DNA of 61,816 bases from Chloroflexota bacterium (GTDB taxonomy: Bacteria > Chloroflexota > UBA6077 > CF-72): positions 1 through 61,816 of the forward strand of contig JAFAOS010000523.1 of assembly GCA_019247515.1 (NCBI GenBank). Direction: 5' to 3'. The notes beneath the pieces are model-generated. The model saw only the letters and a list, made by a program, of their open reading frames with translations, was not told the DNA's origin and did not search any database. Below, piece after piece: positions 49,663-58,222 of the stretch (position 1 is its first letter; every line of letters starts with the position of its first letter). Made by a program: the position numbers and the translations under genes.

Positions 49663-50148
49663 TCAGTGGCTGCCTGGCCGCGGGATCTTCAGCGTCTGGC
49701 CGATCTGCAGCTTCTGCGGGTCGGCGATGTTGTTGTAGGCCATCAGGTCGTCGGTTCGGACACGGAACTGCTGGGCGATGCTGGCGGGGCTGTCACCCGC
49801 TTTGACCACGTAGGTCTGCTCCCCCACGGTCGGACTCGGCTCGGGCGTCGGCGGCGGCTCGACGGCGACGGCGGTCGGCGTCGGCGGCGTCGCCAGCGCC
49901 GCGACTCGGCCAGGGCCCGTGGCCCAGTTCAGGCCGATGTACAGAAAGGCCGCCAGGCCCAGGACGACGACGATGAAGCCGATGACGTACGGCATCTGGC
50001 GGCTCTCGCGGCGCGCCTGAGTGCCGTAGACCGGGTGGCGATGCTCGGCACGCGGGAACGCGTATCCCCGCCGCGTCGACTGGGGCCGTTCGGCGGAGCG
50101 GCTCGCCCGTCGGCGATCACGTCCGTTGGATGGAGCGCGGGGGTCCAT
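49663..50148 (-). CDS. Single-pass membrane protein with C-terminal LysM domain
   Basis: A 161-residue protein. Residues 1-50 are basic and Arg-rich (cytosolic), about 53-75 form a membrane span (MPYVIGFIVVVLGLAAFLYIGL), and a Pro/Thr linker follows. The C-terminal LysM domain reads YVVKAGDSPASIAQQFRVRTDDLMAYNNI...LQIGQTLKIP. LysM binds N-acetylglucosamine polymers, so the domain probably holds the cell wall. I chose ATG 50148 because the longer frame upstream (SLSLWERAGVRA) is a translated REP repeat. No catalytic domain is present; the role is likely structural or unknown. Confidence 0.82.
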   Translation of the reverse strand: MDPRAPSNGRDRRRASRSAERPQSTRRGYAFPRAEHRHPVYGTQARRESRQMPYVIGFIVVVLGLAAFLYIGLNWATGPGRVAALATPPTPTAVAVEPPPTPEPSPTVGEQTYVVKAGDSPASIAQQFRVRTDDLMAYNNIADPQKLQIGQTLKIPRPGSH

Positions 50149-50202
50149 CGCTTCGCTTCGCGATGATAACGGCCGGTCGAGGTTGGAATGACGGTTGGCG
50201 AA

Positions 50203-50283
50203 GGCCCTCACCCCGGCCCTCTCCCAGAGGGAGAGGGAGCCGACCTGGCTCACCTCGGCCCTCTGGCAGACGGAGAGGGAGAC
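50203..50283. repeat. REP-like repeats, copy D
   Basis: CCCTCACCCCGGCCCTCTCCCAGAGGGAGAGGGAG is followed after a few bases by a degenerate second copy (CCCTCTGGCAGACGGAGAGGGAG). It fills the gap between the lysC stop and the LysM gene start. The second copy is a direct, not inverted, repeat. Confidence 0.85.
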
Positions 50284-50291
50284 GGCCTGGC

Positions 50292-51548
50292 TCAGTCTTC
50301 GCGGTCGAGCTCGAAGGCGGCGTGCAGCACGCGTACCGCGTCCTCGGCTCGGTCACGCGGCACCACGCACGTGATGCGGATGTCCGAGGTGCTGATGATG
50401 TTGATGTTGATGTTGGCATCGGCCAGCGTGCCGAACATGCGCGCCGCGTAGCCGGGGGCGCTCTGCATGCCGGTGCCCACGATGCTCACCTTGGCCAGGT
50501 CGTCGGCAGTATCGATCGACGCCGCGTGGATGCGCGGCGAGATCGAGCGCGTGATCTCCAGCGCACGCTCCAGGCTGCCCCGCGAGATGGTGAACGACAG
50601 GTCGGTGGTGCCGTCGGCGCCGCTCGACTGCGCGATCGTGTCGACGCTGATACCCGCCTGGGCCAGCGGTTGGAAGATCGCCGCGGCGACCCCCGGCCGG
50701 TCTGGCACGCGGACCAGCGTGATGCGGGCGACGTCCAGGTCGTGGGCAATCCCCCGCACGTTCTTGCGAATTTCCATGGGCATGGGCAGGTCTCCGTCGC
50801 GCTGGATCTGGATTAGAGTTCCGGGCTCGTCGACGAAGGACGAGGCCACGTGAATGGGCATCTCGTACAGCTCGCCGAGTTCGACCGCCCGCGGGTGCAT
50901 GACGCGCGCACCCAACTGCGCGAGCTCGAGCATCTCCTCATAGCCAATACTGGCCAGCTTGCGGGCGCCGGGCACCACCCTTGGGTCGGCGGTGTAGATG
51001 CCCTTGACGTCGGTGTAGATGTCGCAGCGCTCCGCGCCAAGCGCGCACGCCAGGGCGACGGCGGTCGTATCCGAGCCGCCGCGGCCCAGGGTGGTCACGT
51101 CCTGGTCGTCGGTCACGCCCTGGAAGCCGGTAACGATCACCACCTTGCCGTGGCGCAACTCGGTTGAGATCCGCTCCGGGTGAATGTCGGTAATGCGCGC
51201 TCGGGAAAAGACGCGCGTGGAGCGGATGCCCGCCTGAGCACCCGTGAGCGAGACCGCTGGCTGATGCAGGTCGTGCAGCGCCATAGCCATCAGCGTGGCA
51301 CTGACCGTTTCGCCAGTTGACAGCAGCAGGTCCATCTCGCGATCGTCCGGGCGGTCGGCCACCTGGTACGCCAACTGGATGAGCTCGTCGGTGGTGTCGC
51401 CCATGGCCGAGACGACGACGATCACCGAACGGCCTGAAGAGGCGGTGCGGGCCACACGCCGCGCGGCGGCGCGAATGCGCTCGGCGTTGGCCACCGACGA
51501 GCCGCCGTACTTCTGCACCAGCGGTCGCCTCAACTCAGGCCACGACAT
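50292..51548 (-). CDS. lysC: Aspartate kinase
   Basis: First step of the aspartate family pathway (lysine, threonine, methionine). It is 418 residues: [15 protein letters not shown] holds the catalytic Lys13 region, [12 protein letters not shown] and [16 protein letters not shown] follow, and [13 protein letters not shown] is the kinase core. Two C-terminal ACT domains (about 265-335 and 345-415) give feedback control, including [22 protein letters not shown]. The start overlaps the 3' end of thrB by 14 bp, so thrB-lysC are co-translated and a threonine link is clear. Confidence 0.95.
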   Translation of the reverse strand: MSWPELRRPLVQKYGGSSVANAERIRAAARRVARTASSGRSVIVVVSAMGDTTDELIQLAYQVADRPDDREMDLLLSTGETVSATLMAMALHDLHQPAVSLTGAQAGIRSTRVFSRARITDIHPERISTELRHGKVVIVTGFQGVTDDQDVTTLGRGGSDTTAVALACALGAERCDIYTDVKGIYTADPRVVPGARKLASIGYEEMLELAQLGARVMHPRAVELGELYEMPIHVASSFVDEPGTLIQIQRDGDLPMPMEIRKNVRGIAHDLDVARITLVRVPDRPGVAAAIFQPLAQAGISVDTIAQSSGADGTTDLSFTISRGSLERALEITRSISPRIHAASIDTADDLAKVSIVGTGMQSAPGYAARMFGTLADANININIISTSDIRITCVVPRDRAEDAVRVLHAAFELDRED

Positions 51549-52407
51549 GCGCGCCCCGCTCCGTGAGATTCAAGCGGAGAACCTTGCCCTCGACCTCCTC
51601 CTGGCGCGCCGCGGCGCCGAATGCGTGGGCAACGGCCTCAACGCAGGCCTCCGAGGCGCACAGCGCCAGCACGGTTGGACCCGCGCCGGACATGAATGCT
51701 CCGAGTGCACCTGCCTGCATGGCGGCATCCAGAAGCGTAGCGCCGGCCGGGAACAGCGGCAGGCGATACGGCTGGTGGAGACGATCGCGGGTGGCCTCGG
51801 CGAGCAGGTCGGCGCGGCCGGCTGCCAGCGCCGCGACCAGCAGACTGGCGCGCGACACGTTGAAGACCGCGTCGGCGTGAGCGACGCTGGCCGGCAGCAG
51901 ACCCCGCGCGTGGTGCGTTGCCACACCCAGGTCGGGGATGAAGCCCACGGCGGTCAGCCGCATGGCCACCCTGACTGGCGATTGAATGACACGGCCGTCG
52001 TCCAACTGCAGGGTGACGCGCATGCCGCCGAGGACGCACGGCACGACATTATCCGGGTGACCTTCGAGCTGGACGGCGAGGTCCAGCACCGCGGATTCGT
52101 CCAGGGGATTGTCCAGGCACTGATTGGCGAAGAGCACACCACACGCGATGGCGGCCGCGCTGCTGCCCAGCCCACTGCTGAAGACGATGCGATTGGTACA
52201 GCGCAGCTCGAAGCCCGGGTACCTGGCGCCCACCAGCCCGTACGTCGCGCGCGCCGCGCGCAGGATCAGGTTCGAACCATCGTCGAGGGCGAGTCGCCCA
52301 GGCGTGGCGGTGACCTCGTTCCACAGGTCGAGCGCCAGGCCCAGACAATCGAAGCCCGCACCGAGGTTGGCGCTCGTGGCGGGCGCACGCACGACGATGG
52401 ACGACAC
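51535..52407 (-). CDS. thrB: Homoserine kinase
   Basis: Phosphorylates homoserine on the way to threonine. It is 290 residues of the GHMP family: VRAPATSANLGAGFDCLGLALDLWNEV at the N-terminus, the ATP loop FSSGLGSSAAAIACGV near residue 88, and AFMSGAGPTVLAL toward the C-terminus. It sits between the J-domain gene and lysC. ThrA/ThrC partners are not in the window. Confidence 0.95.
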   Translation of the reverse strand: MSSIVVRAPATSANLGAGFDCLGLALDLWNEVTATPGRLALDDGSNLILRAARATYGLVGARYPGFELRCTNRIVFSSGLGSSAAAIACGVLFANQCLDNPLDESAVLDLAVQLEGHPDNVVPCVLGGMRVTLQLDDGRVIQSPVRVAMRLTAVGFIPDLGVATHHARGLLPASVAHADAVFNVSRASLLVAALAAGRADLLAEATRDRLHQPYRLPLFPAGATLLDAAMQAGALGAFMSGAGPTVLALCASEACVEAVAHAFGAAARQEEVEGKVLRLNLTERGAHVVA

Positions 52408-52413
52408 GGAGCG

Positions 52414-53409
52414 TTAGTGCGGCGTGAAGGTGGTGGACCAGGACAGCTGTTGGTCGTCGGCCTGGGTGTAGACGTGCACGGTCACCGGGTAGTTCGGCGT
52501 CGCGCCGCCGATGTTGAAGGTGATGTTCGCGGCACCCGAAGGATCTGTCTTGACGGTGCCCGTCGCCGGCCAGCGCTCCTGAGTGGTGCGGTACTCGACA
52601 GACGCCCAGACGTCGTAGTTCGCCAGCGGCTGGCCATCGCGCCGCAGGTGGACCTGGACAGTTTCGGGCGTGTTCTGGGCGGGTGTCGGATTCGACACGC
52701 TGACCGTCGATCCGGCATACCGCGCCGCGACGCTGGGCAACGGCGTGGCGGTCGGCTCGGCGGTAGGCACCGCCGTGACCGTGACGTCGATGACGCGGCG
52801 TGGGGTGGAGCTGGTCAGCGGCAGGACCACCTGCAGGGCATTCAGCGCGGAGAGGTTGATCGACAGCCGCGGAATCAGCAGGAAGCCAGCGACGACCGCC
52901 AGGCCGACCACGGTCAGCACGACCATCACGTCGCCGAGCCCGGCGTAGCTCTGCTGGACGATGTGGCGCGGTCGTCGGCGACGCGTCGCCCGCGCCGTGT
53001 TTTTGGTGCCGGGGCGCACCGGTGTCGGCGGACCCGCCACGAGCGCCTGGTGCAGGCGCTGGCGGTCGTACTCGGTCCGACGCGCGGGATTGCCGAGCAC
53101 CTCGTAAGCCACGTTCAACTGCTTGAGCGCCTGATTATCCCGAGAGCTGCCCATCAACTTCGCGGCCATGCGGCGGTACGTCGTCTGGATCTCCCAGTTC
53201 GAGACGGAAGGATCCAGCCCCAGCACCGCGTACAGGCCAGGGTCCGCCCTGATGGTCGGGCCCTCCGACAGCGGAGCGGGCAGCGCGGGCTGCTCGGCCA
53301 GGACCGGCAACAGCGCGGTGTCATCCGGCGGCTCGGTCACGCTGGCGCCGTCGACGTGCGCGTCCGCCTCGGGGTCCGCGGCGTGCTCAGATCGAGGCGG
53401 CACGCGCAT
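52414..53409 (-). CDS. Membrane protein with degenerate J domain
   Basis: A 331-residue protein. A disordered acidic N-terminus (1-55) leads to a J-domain-like region (about 59-116: LYAVLGLDPSVSNWEIQTTYRRMAAKL...ALKQLNVAYEVLGNPARRTEYD). The HPD tripeptide that activates DnaK is absent: the loop reads KLMGSSRDN (84-92). A basic stretch (RRRRPRH) precedes one membrane span (about 160-180), then a Thr/Pro linker and a C-terminal beta-sandwich-like domain outside. ATG 53409 shares a base with the murE stop (TAATG). Without HPD it is unlikely to stimulate Hsp70; a scaffold role is possible. Confidence 0.75.
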   Translation of the reverse strand: MRVPPRSEHAADPEADAHVDGASVTEPPDDTALLPVLAEQPALPAPLSEGPTIRADPGLYAVLGLDPSVSNWEIQTTYRRMAAKLMGSSRDNQALKQLNVAYEVLGNPARRTEYDRQRLHQALVAGPPTPVRPGTKNTARATRRRRPRHIVQQSYAGLGDVMVVLTVVGLAVVAGFLLIPRLSINLSALNALQVVLPLTSSTPRRVIDVTVTAVPTAEPTATPLPSVAARYAGSTVSVSNPTPAQNTPETVQVHLRRDGQPLANYDVWASVEYRTTQERWPATGTVKTDPSGAANITFNIGGATPNYPVTVHVYTQADDQQLSWSTTFTPH

Positions 53410-54905
53410 TATGGTACAGCCCGGTTCGAGTAACCCAGACCCGCGAGTACTTCGGCCGCGGCACAACCGTCGTTCCAGGGCAGCTTCACGTCGCCGATCA
53501 CCATGCGCTGCTCGTGGCCTTTGCCTGCCAGCAGCACGGCGTCGCCTGGCTCTGCTCGGCCAAACAGGAAACGGATGGCCGCGCGTCGATCGAGCTCGAT
53601 CGCAAAGCGGCCGCCAACGTCGCTGGCGCCCGCGGCGATCTGCGCGGCGATCGCCGCCGGGTCCTCGTGGCCGGGATCGTCCATGGTGATCACGAAGAAG
53701 TCGGCTTTGCGCGCCGCAAGCGCGCCCATCACACGCCGATTTGCCGCGTCGCGTCCGCCAGCCAGTCCAAACGCCAGCAGCACCCGGCCGCGCACCAGCG
53801 AGCGCACGGTGTCAAGCGCCTTTTCGAGCGCCTGGGGGGTGTGGGCGAAGTCGACGACCACGGCAAACGGCTGGCCAGCATCGACCAGGTTCATGCGCCC
53901 GGCAACCGGCGGCTGGGCGGCGGCCGCGCGCACCACGTCGTCGGGCGTTGCGCCGAAGACGGTCGCGGCGGCGAAGGCGGCCAGCCAGTTCGAGACGTTG
54001 AAGCGGCCCACGAGGCGAGTCTCGACGCTGTGCGCGCCCGGCAAGAGGACAAAAGTCGTCCCATGGGCCGTCAGGACTATGTCCCGAGCGTTGAAGTCGG
54101 CAGGCTGATCCAGGCCATACGTCAAGACGCGAGCGCGGGTGGCCGCGCGCATGGTCTCGGCGTGCGCATCGTCGGCGTTGAGGACGGCGACCCCCTCGGG
54201 TGGCAGCCGCTCGAACAGCAGCCGTTTGGCCGCCAGATACGCCTCGAACGAACCGTGAAAGTTGATGTGCTCGGGACTGAGATTGGTAAAGACGCCAGTC
54301 TTGAAGTCCACGCCCCGCACGCGGTCCAGGCTGAGGGCGTGCGAGCTGGTTTCGACAACGGCCACGTCGAGATGCGCGGCTCGCATCTCGGCGAGGGTGT
54401 ACTGGACAATGGGCGCCTCGGGCGTGGTGTGGTCGGCGGCATTCGAGCGCACGTCGTCAGCTACGCGGGTGTTGACGGTCGTCAGCCACCCGGTGCGCAA
54501 GCCGTGCGCTTCGAGGATGGCGCTCAACAGGTGGGTCGTGGAGGTTTTGCCATCGGTGCCGGTTACCCCAACCACCGCCAGATCGCGCGAGGGATGATCG
54601 AAGAACGCGGCAGACAGGTCGGCGAGCGCGTGACGTGCGTTGGCAACCAGCACGGTTGGCATTTCGACGGACGGCCGCGACTCGGCGGCGACGGCGGCGG
54701 CGCCCCGAGCGAGCGCGTCCGGCACAAACTCCAGGCCGTCGCGCTCGAAGCCTGGTACGGCAACGAACAGGTCGCCCGGCGACACGCGCCGACTGTCCTG
54801 GGTGATGCCCGTGACGAGCGTCGACGGCGCGCCGCGTACGAGCTCCACGTCCGCGACGCTGGACACCAGGTCGCCCAACAATCTCGCGGTCGGCGCATAC
54901 GCCAT
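53409..54905 (-). CDS. murE: UDP-N-acetylmuramoyl-tripeptide synthetase MurE
   Basis: Adds the third (diamino) residue to UDP-MurNAc-L-Ala-D-Glu. It is 498 residues: N-terminal UDP-binding domain to about 110, ATP loop VGVTGTDGKTSTTH (112-125), NLSPEHINFHGSFEAYLAAK with the carbamylated Lys (about 227), and C-terminal FGLAGGRDAANR. The amino-acid selectivity motif reads D409-D-P-G-H-E414, whereas DAP-adding enzymes have DNPR; the Arg is a Gly here. This argues against meso-DAP and for ornithine or lysine as third residue. A TAAATT box lies 8 bp before ATG 54905; uvrC diverges 20 bp away. Confidence 0.94.
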   Translation of the reverse strand: MAYAPTARLLGDLVSSVADVELVRGAPSTLVTGITQDSRRVSPGDLFVAVPGFERDGLEFVPDALARGAAAVAAESRPSVEMPTVLVANARHALADLSAAFFDHPSRDLAVVGVTGTDGKTSTTHLLSAILEAHGLRTGWLTTVNTRVADDVRSNAADHTTPEAPIVQYTLAEMRAAHLDVAVVETSSHALSLDRVRGVDFKTGVFTNLSPEHINFHGSFEAYLAAKRLLFERLPPEGVAVLNADDAHAETMRAATRARVLTYGLDQPADFNARDIVLTAHGTTFVLLPGAHSVETRLVGRFNVSNWLAAFAAATVFGATPDDVVRAAAAQPPVAGRMNLVDAGQPFAVVVDFAHTPQALEKALDTVRSLVRGRVLLAFGLAGGRDAANRRVMGALAARKADFFVITMDDPGHEDPAAIAAQIAAGASDVGGRFAIELDRRAAIRFLFGRAEPGDAVLLAGKGHEQRMVIGDVKLPWNDGCAAAEVLAGLGYSNRAVP

Positions 54906-54910
54906 GTTCT

Positions 54911-54919
54911 TACAATTTA
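54911..54919. promoter_or_regulatory. Overlapping divergent -10 boxes of uvrC and murE
   Basis: On the plus strand TACAAT (54911-54916) ends 9 bp before the uvrC ATG. On the minus strand TAAATT (54919-54914) ends 8 bp before the murE ATG. The two boxes overlap by 3 bp within a 20-bp intergenic region, so both mRNAs would be leaderless and the two promoters should compete. Confidence 0.5.
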
Positions 54920-54925
54920 GCCACC

Positions 54926-56917
54926 ATGATTGAAGCGAGCCTGCCGCTCGACCAGCAACTGGCGCGACTGCCAGATCAGCCCGGCGTCTACAAGTTCTAC
55001 GACGCCAAGGGCGTGCTGCTGTACGTCGGCAAGGCCAAGTCGCTGCGCAACCGCGTGCGCTCGTACTTCCTCAAAGCCGCGACGCTCGAGCCCCACAAAG
55101 CCCAGATGGTGACCGAGATCGCCGACATCCAGTACCTGCTGGCCGAAACGCCCACCCAGGCCCTGCATTTCGAGGCGGATCTCGTGCGCTCCGAGCGACC
55201 GCGCTACAACGTCAAGCTGCGCGACGACAAACACTACCCGTATATCCGCATCAACGTCCACGAACCGTGGCCAAAGACGATGGTTGGACGCCGGATGCAG
55301 CGCGACGGCGCGCGCTACTTTGGTCCATTTACGGACGCGACTTCCGTGCGACAAACGCTCGATACGATCAATCGCCTGTTTCCGCACATCCTGTGCAATC
55401 GGGTGATCACCGGTGAGGACGAGCGGGCGTGCCTCTACTACCACATCAAACGTTGTCCGGCGCCGTGCATCGGCGCGATCAACAACGCGGATTATCGCCA
55501 GATCGTCGACCAGATGGTCGCGTTCCTGGACGGCAAATCCGACAACGTGCTGGCCGACATGCGGCACGAGATGGAGCAGGCTGCCGACGCGCTCGAATTC
55601 GAACGCGCGGCCGATCTCCGCGACCGCATTCGTGCCGCCGAGCGGGTGATCACCCAGCAGGAGATCGTGTACTCGTCCATCGACGACGAGGACGTCATCG
55701 GTCTGTACCACGAGGGTCCGTACTCGGCGGTGCAGGTGTTCCTGGTGCGCGGTGGGCGGCTGATTGGCCGCGAGCACTTCGTGCTGGAGGGGCACGGCGA
55801 CGACACCGAAGCCGAGATCGTCTGGTCGTTCGTAGTGCAGTACTACAGCCAGTCGAGCGACATCCCCGACGAGGTGGTGCTGCCGGTGGCCGTGGACGAC
55901 GCCGAGTCGATTCGCGTGTGGCTGACCGATCGGCGGGTCGAAGCCGACGCCAGACGTCGTCGCAGGGTGCGCGTCACGGCGCCGCGCGCGGGTGAAAAGA
56001 GAAAGCTGGTCGAGCTGGCGACCGGCAACGCGCGCGAGGTGCTCGAACGCCTTCGCCAGCAGTGGCTCGCCGACGAGGCACGCACCACGGGCGCCGTCGT
56101 CGAGCTTCAAGAGATCCTGGATCTGCCGCAGCTACCGAACCGCGTCGAGTGCTACGACGTCTCGCACGTGCAGGGCACCAATCAGGTCGCCAGCATGGTC
56201 GTGTTCGAGAACGGTCAGCCGAAGCGATCCGCGTACCGCCGCTTCAAGATCAAACACGAGCTCGGCAACAACGACGTGCTGAGCGTGCAGGAGGTCATCG
56301 GCCGTCGCTTTCGCCGTGCGCTGACGGGTCAGCTGCGACGCGTGGGGGAGGTTGGAAGCTGGGAAGGTGACGCCACCGCAGTAGCGGATGGCGAGGCGTC
56401 ACTGACCGATGGCGAGGCGTCACTGACCGATGGAGCTGCCGAGCCGGACCGCGAGCCCGAGGGCGGATGGGCCGAGATGCCGGACCTGGTCATCATCGAT
56501 GGCGGCCGGGCCCAGCTGAACGGCGCCCTCGAGGTCCTCGACACGATGGAGATCACCGAGCTGCCCGTCGTCGGACTGGCCAAAGAGAATGAAGAGCTCT
56601 TCGTCCGCGATCGGACTACCGGCCGTGCCCTGGCCGACCCGGTGCTGTTGCCGCGCGCCTCGCAAGCGATGTATCTGGTGCAGCGCATTCGGGACGAGGC
56701 GCACCGCTTCGCGATCACCTACCACCGCGCCGTACGCGGTCGCAGCGGCCTGCGCTCGGCACTCGACGAAGTGGAGGGCATTGGTCCGAAGCGCAAACGC
56801 GAGCTGCTGCGCAGGTTCGGGTCGGTGCGTGGCATCCGCGCCGCGTCGCTGGAGGAGCTGGCGGCCGTTCCGGGCATGACGCTTAAACAGGCAAAAGTGC
56901 TCAAATCCAGCCTCTAG
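54926..56917 (+). CDS. uvrC: Excinuclease ABC subunit C
   Basis: Makes the two incisions around DNA lesions in nucleotide excision repair. It is 663 residues: N-terminal GIY-YIG nuclease (PGVYKFYDAKGVLLYVGKAKSLRNRV, about 15-95), a Cys-rich region with CLYYHIKRCPAPCIG, and a UVR motif near 215-245. The RNase H-like C-terminal nuclease (PDLVIIDGGRAQL) and a tandem helix-hairpin-helix end follow. A 21-bp duplication (56387-56428) inside codons about 488-501 gives DGEASLT twice in an acidic loop before the RNase H domain. ATG 54926 is 9 bp after TACAAT. Confidence 0.97.
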   Translation: MIEASLPLDQQLARLPDQPGVYKFYDAKGVLLYVGKAKSLRNRVRSYFLKAATLEPHKAQMVTEIADIQYLLAETPTQALHFEADLVRSERPRYNVKLRDDKHYPYIRINVHEPWPKTMVGRRMQRDGARYFGPFTDATSVRQTLDTINRLFPHILCNRVITGEDERACLYYHIKRCPAPCIGAINNADYRQIVDQMVAFLDGKSDNVLADMRHEMEQAADALEFERAADLRDRIRAAERVITQQEIVYSSIDDEDVIGLYHEGPYSAVQVFLVRGGRLIGREHFVLEGHGDDTEAEIVWSFVVQYYSQSSDIPDEVVLPVAVDDAESIRVWLTDRRVEADARRRRRVRVTAPRAGEKRKLVELATGNAREVLERLRQQWLADEARTTGAVVELQEILDLPQLPNRVECYDVSHVQGTNQVASMVVFENGQPKRSAYRRFKIKHELGNNDVLSVQEVIGRRFRRALTGQLRRVGEVGSWEGDATAVADGEASLTDGEASLTDGAAEPDREPEGGWAEMPDLVIIDGGRAQLNGALEVLDTMEITELPVVGLAKENEELFVRDRTTGRALADPVLLPRASQAMYLVQRIRDEAHRFAITYHRAVRGRSGLRSALDEVEGIGPKRKRELLRRFGSVRGIRAASLEELAAVPGMTLKQAKVLKSSL

Positions 56918-56950
56918 CCAGTATCCTGCCTGGCGGGCGTTTGTCAGAAA

Positions 56951-57169
56951 ATGGTCGTCTTGCTGCACGGCGCCGTCGGCGGATGGGACGAAGTTGCGAT
57001 CGCGGTCGCGGCTTTCGTGGTGCTGTGGGTGGCGGTCAAGCTCGCCGGGCGCAAGCCAGCGAACGAGGACGCCGATCCGGATGACGAGGTGACGTCGGAC
57101 GCGCTGCCTGCTGAGTCCACCGTGGAGGAGCAGAAGGACCCTGCCCACACGGCGTCCAATCGCGTTTGA
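56951..57169 (+). CDS. Small single-span membrane protein of unknown function
   Basis: A 72-residue protein: a hydrophobic segment at about 12-31 (WDEVAIAVAAFVVLWVAVKLA), then a polar acidic tail (NEDADPDDEVTSD...). It overlaps the start region of the following lipoprotein gene by a few bases, suggesting one transcript. I do not recognise the family. Because it is short and of simple composition, the call rests on the clear membrane segment and the tight fit between two genes. Confidence 0.6.
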   Translation: MVVLLHGAVGGWDEVAIAVAAFVVLWVAVKLAGRKPANEDADPDDEVTSDALPAESTVEEQKDPAHTASNRV

Positions 57170-57174
57170 TCGAA

Positions 57175-58209
57175 ATGCGGCTGCGGGTTGCTGCGCGGGC
57201 CGCGGTTCTGGCCGGGCTCGCCCTCACGGTGGTGCTCAGCAGCTGTCAGATGCTGAACCACTCGAATGTCGCCAACGGCGCACAGGGCAAGATCACCTGG
57301 CCCAAGGATGGCGACTTGTGGGTCTACGATCTGGCCACCAGGCAGCAGACCAAGATCACCAATCTGTCGTCGGGCGCGGCGGTCACCGGTGCGACCTGGT
57401 CGCCGGACGGGACGCGGGTCATCTACGCACAGTTCTGGCGACGCCCGAATGAACGTTCGAGCGGGGCCGACCTGATGATCGCCAATGCCGACGGCTCGGA
57501 CGCGCGACCGTTTGCCGAACGCGACGCACCCAATACGGTGCTCGAGACACCCGAATGGATGCCGAGCGGCAACGTCTACTTCACGATTCGACGCGTGGTG
57601 GACGGCAAGGAGACGCAAACCATCGTCCGCCAGATGGAGGGCGGCCAGCCCGAGACGGTGCTCGACAACGCCTACGATCCGGCCGCCTCGCCTGATGAAT
57701 CGACGCTGGTCTACGTGCGCAGCACGCGCACCGGCCAGGAGCTCATGAAAAAGAGCATGGCCGACTCGGACGACGGCTGTGAGCTGCTGTCTGACCAGGT
57801 CTTCCAGTATTTGAGCCTGCCGCGCATCTCGCCCGACGGCAAGCGCGTCGCGCTTGGCGGCAGTGGTGAGCCGAACATGGGGCCGAGCGGATGTGGGGGT
57901 GACCCGCATTCGTCGACGCCGGCCGCGGCCGGCGGCCCTGGTATCGATGTGGGAGCGCTGCTCCAGCCGGATACGGCCTACGCGCACGGCCTGCCGGCCG
58001 ACGTGTGGTCGATGAACCTGGACGGCAGCGACATGAAGCGGATCGCGGACATCAAGGACGACGATCCGACGGTCGCGTTTTCGCCGGATGGCGGGCGGAT
58101 GGCGATCTTCGGGGTTGCGGCGCTGTTCATGGTCGACGCCAGTGGCGGTCCGACCGACAAGCTGACCGACCAGGGCGGCTACGGCGGGCTCGATTGGACC
58201 GCCCGGTAA
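57175..58209 (+). CDS. Lipoprotein with TolB/WD40-type beta-propeller repeats
   Basis: About 344 residues. The signal peptide MRLRVAARAAVLAGLALTVV ends in lipobox LSSC, so the mature protein would be lipid-anchored outside. Repeated motifs SPDGTRV, SPDGKRVAL, SPDGGRMAI, DLWVYDLATRQQTKITN and DVWSMNLDGSDMKRIAD are typical TolB-like propeller blades, about five or six. ATG 57175 is preferred to TTG 57166, which overlaps the upstream stop. No enzyme motif is seen; such propellers usually bind ligands or proteins. It converges with coaE. Confidence 0.82.
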   Translation: MRLRVAARAAVLAGLALTVVLSSCQMLNHSNVANGAQGKITWPKDGDLWVYDLATRQQTKITNLSSGAAVTGATWSPDGTRVIYAQFWRRPNERSSGADLMIANADGSDARPFAERDAPNTVLETPEWMPSGNVYFTIRRVVDGKETQTIVRQMEGGQPETVLDNAYDPAASPDESTLVYVRSTRTGQELMKKSMADSDDGCELLSDQVFQYLSLPRISPDGKRVALGGSGEPNMGPSGCGGDPHSSTPAAAGGPGIDVGALLQPDTAYAHGLPADVWSMNLDGSDMKRIADIKDDDPTVAFSPDGGRMAIFGVAALFMVDASGGPTDKLTDQGGYGGLDWTAR

Positions 58210-58222
58210 CCCGTTGGAGCGG

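Noticed and set aside
50149-50253. Upstream extension of the LysM protein (SLSLWERAGVRAFAN)
   Set aside because: This is a translated REP palindrome, a frequent annotation error; ATG 50148 starts the real protein.
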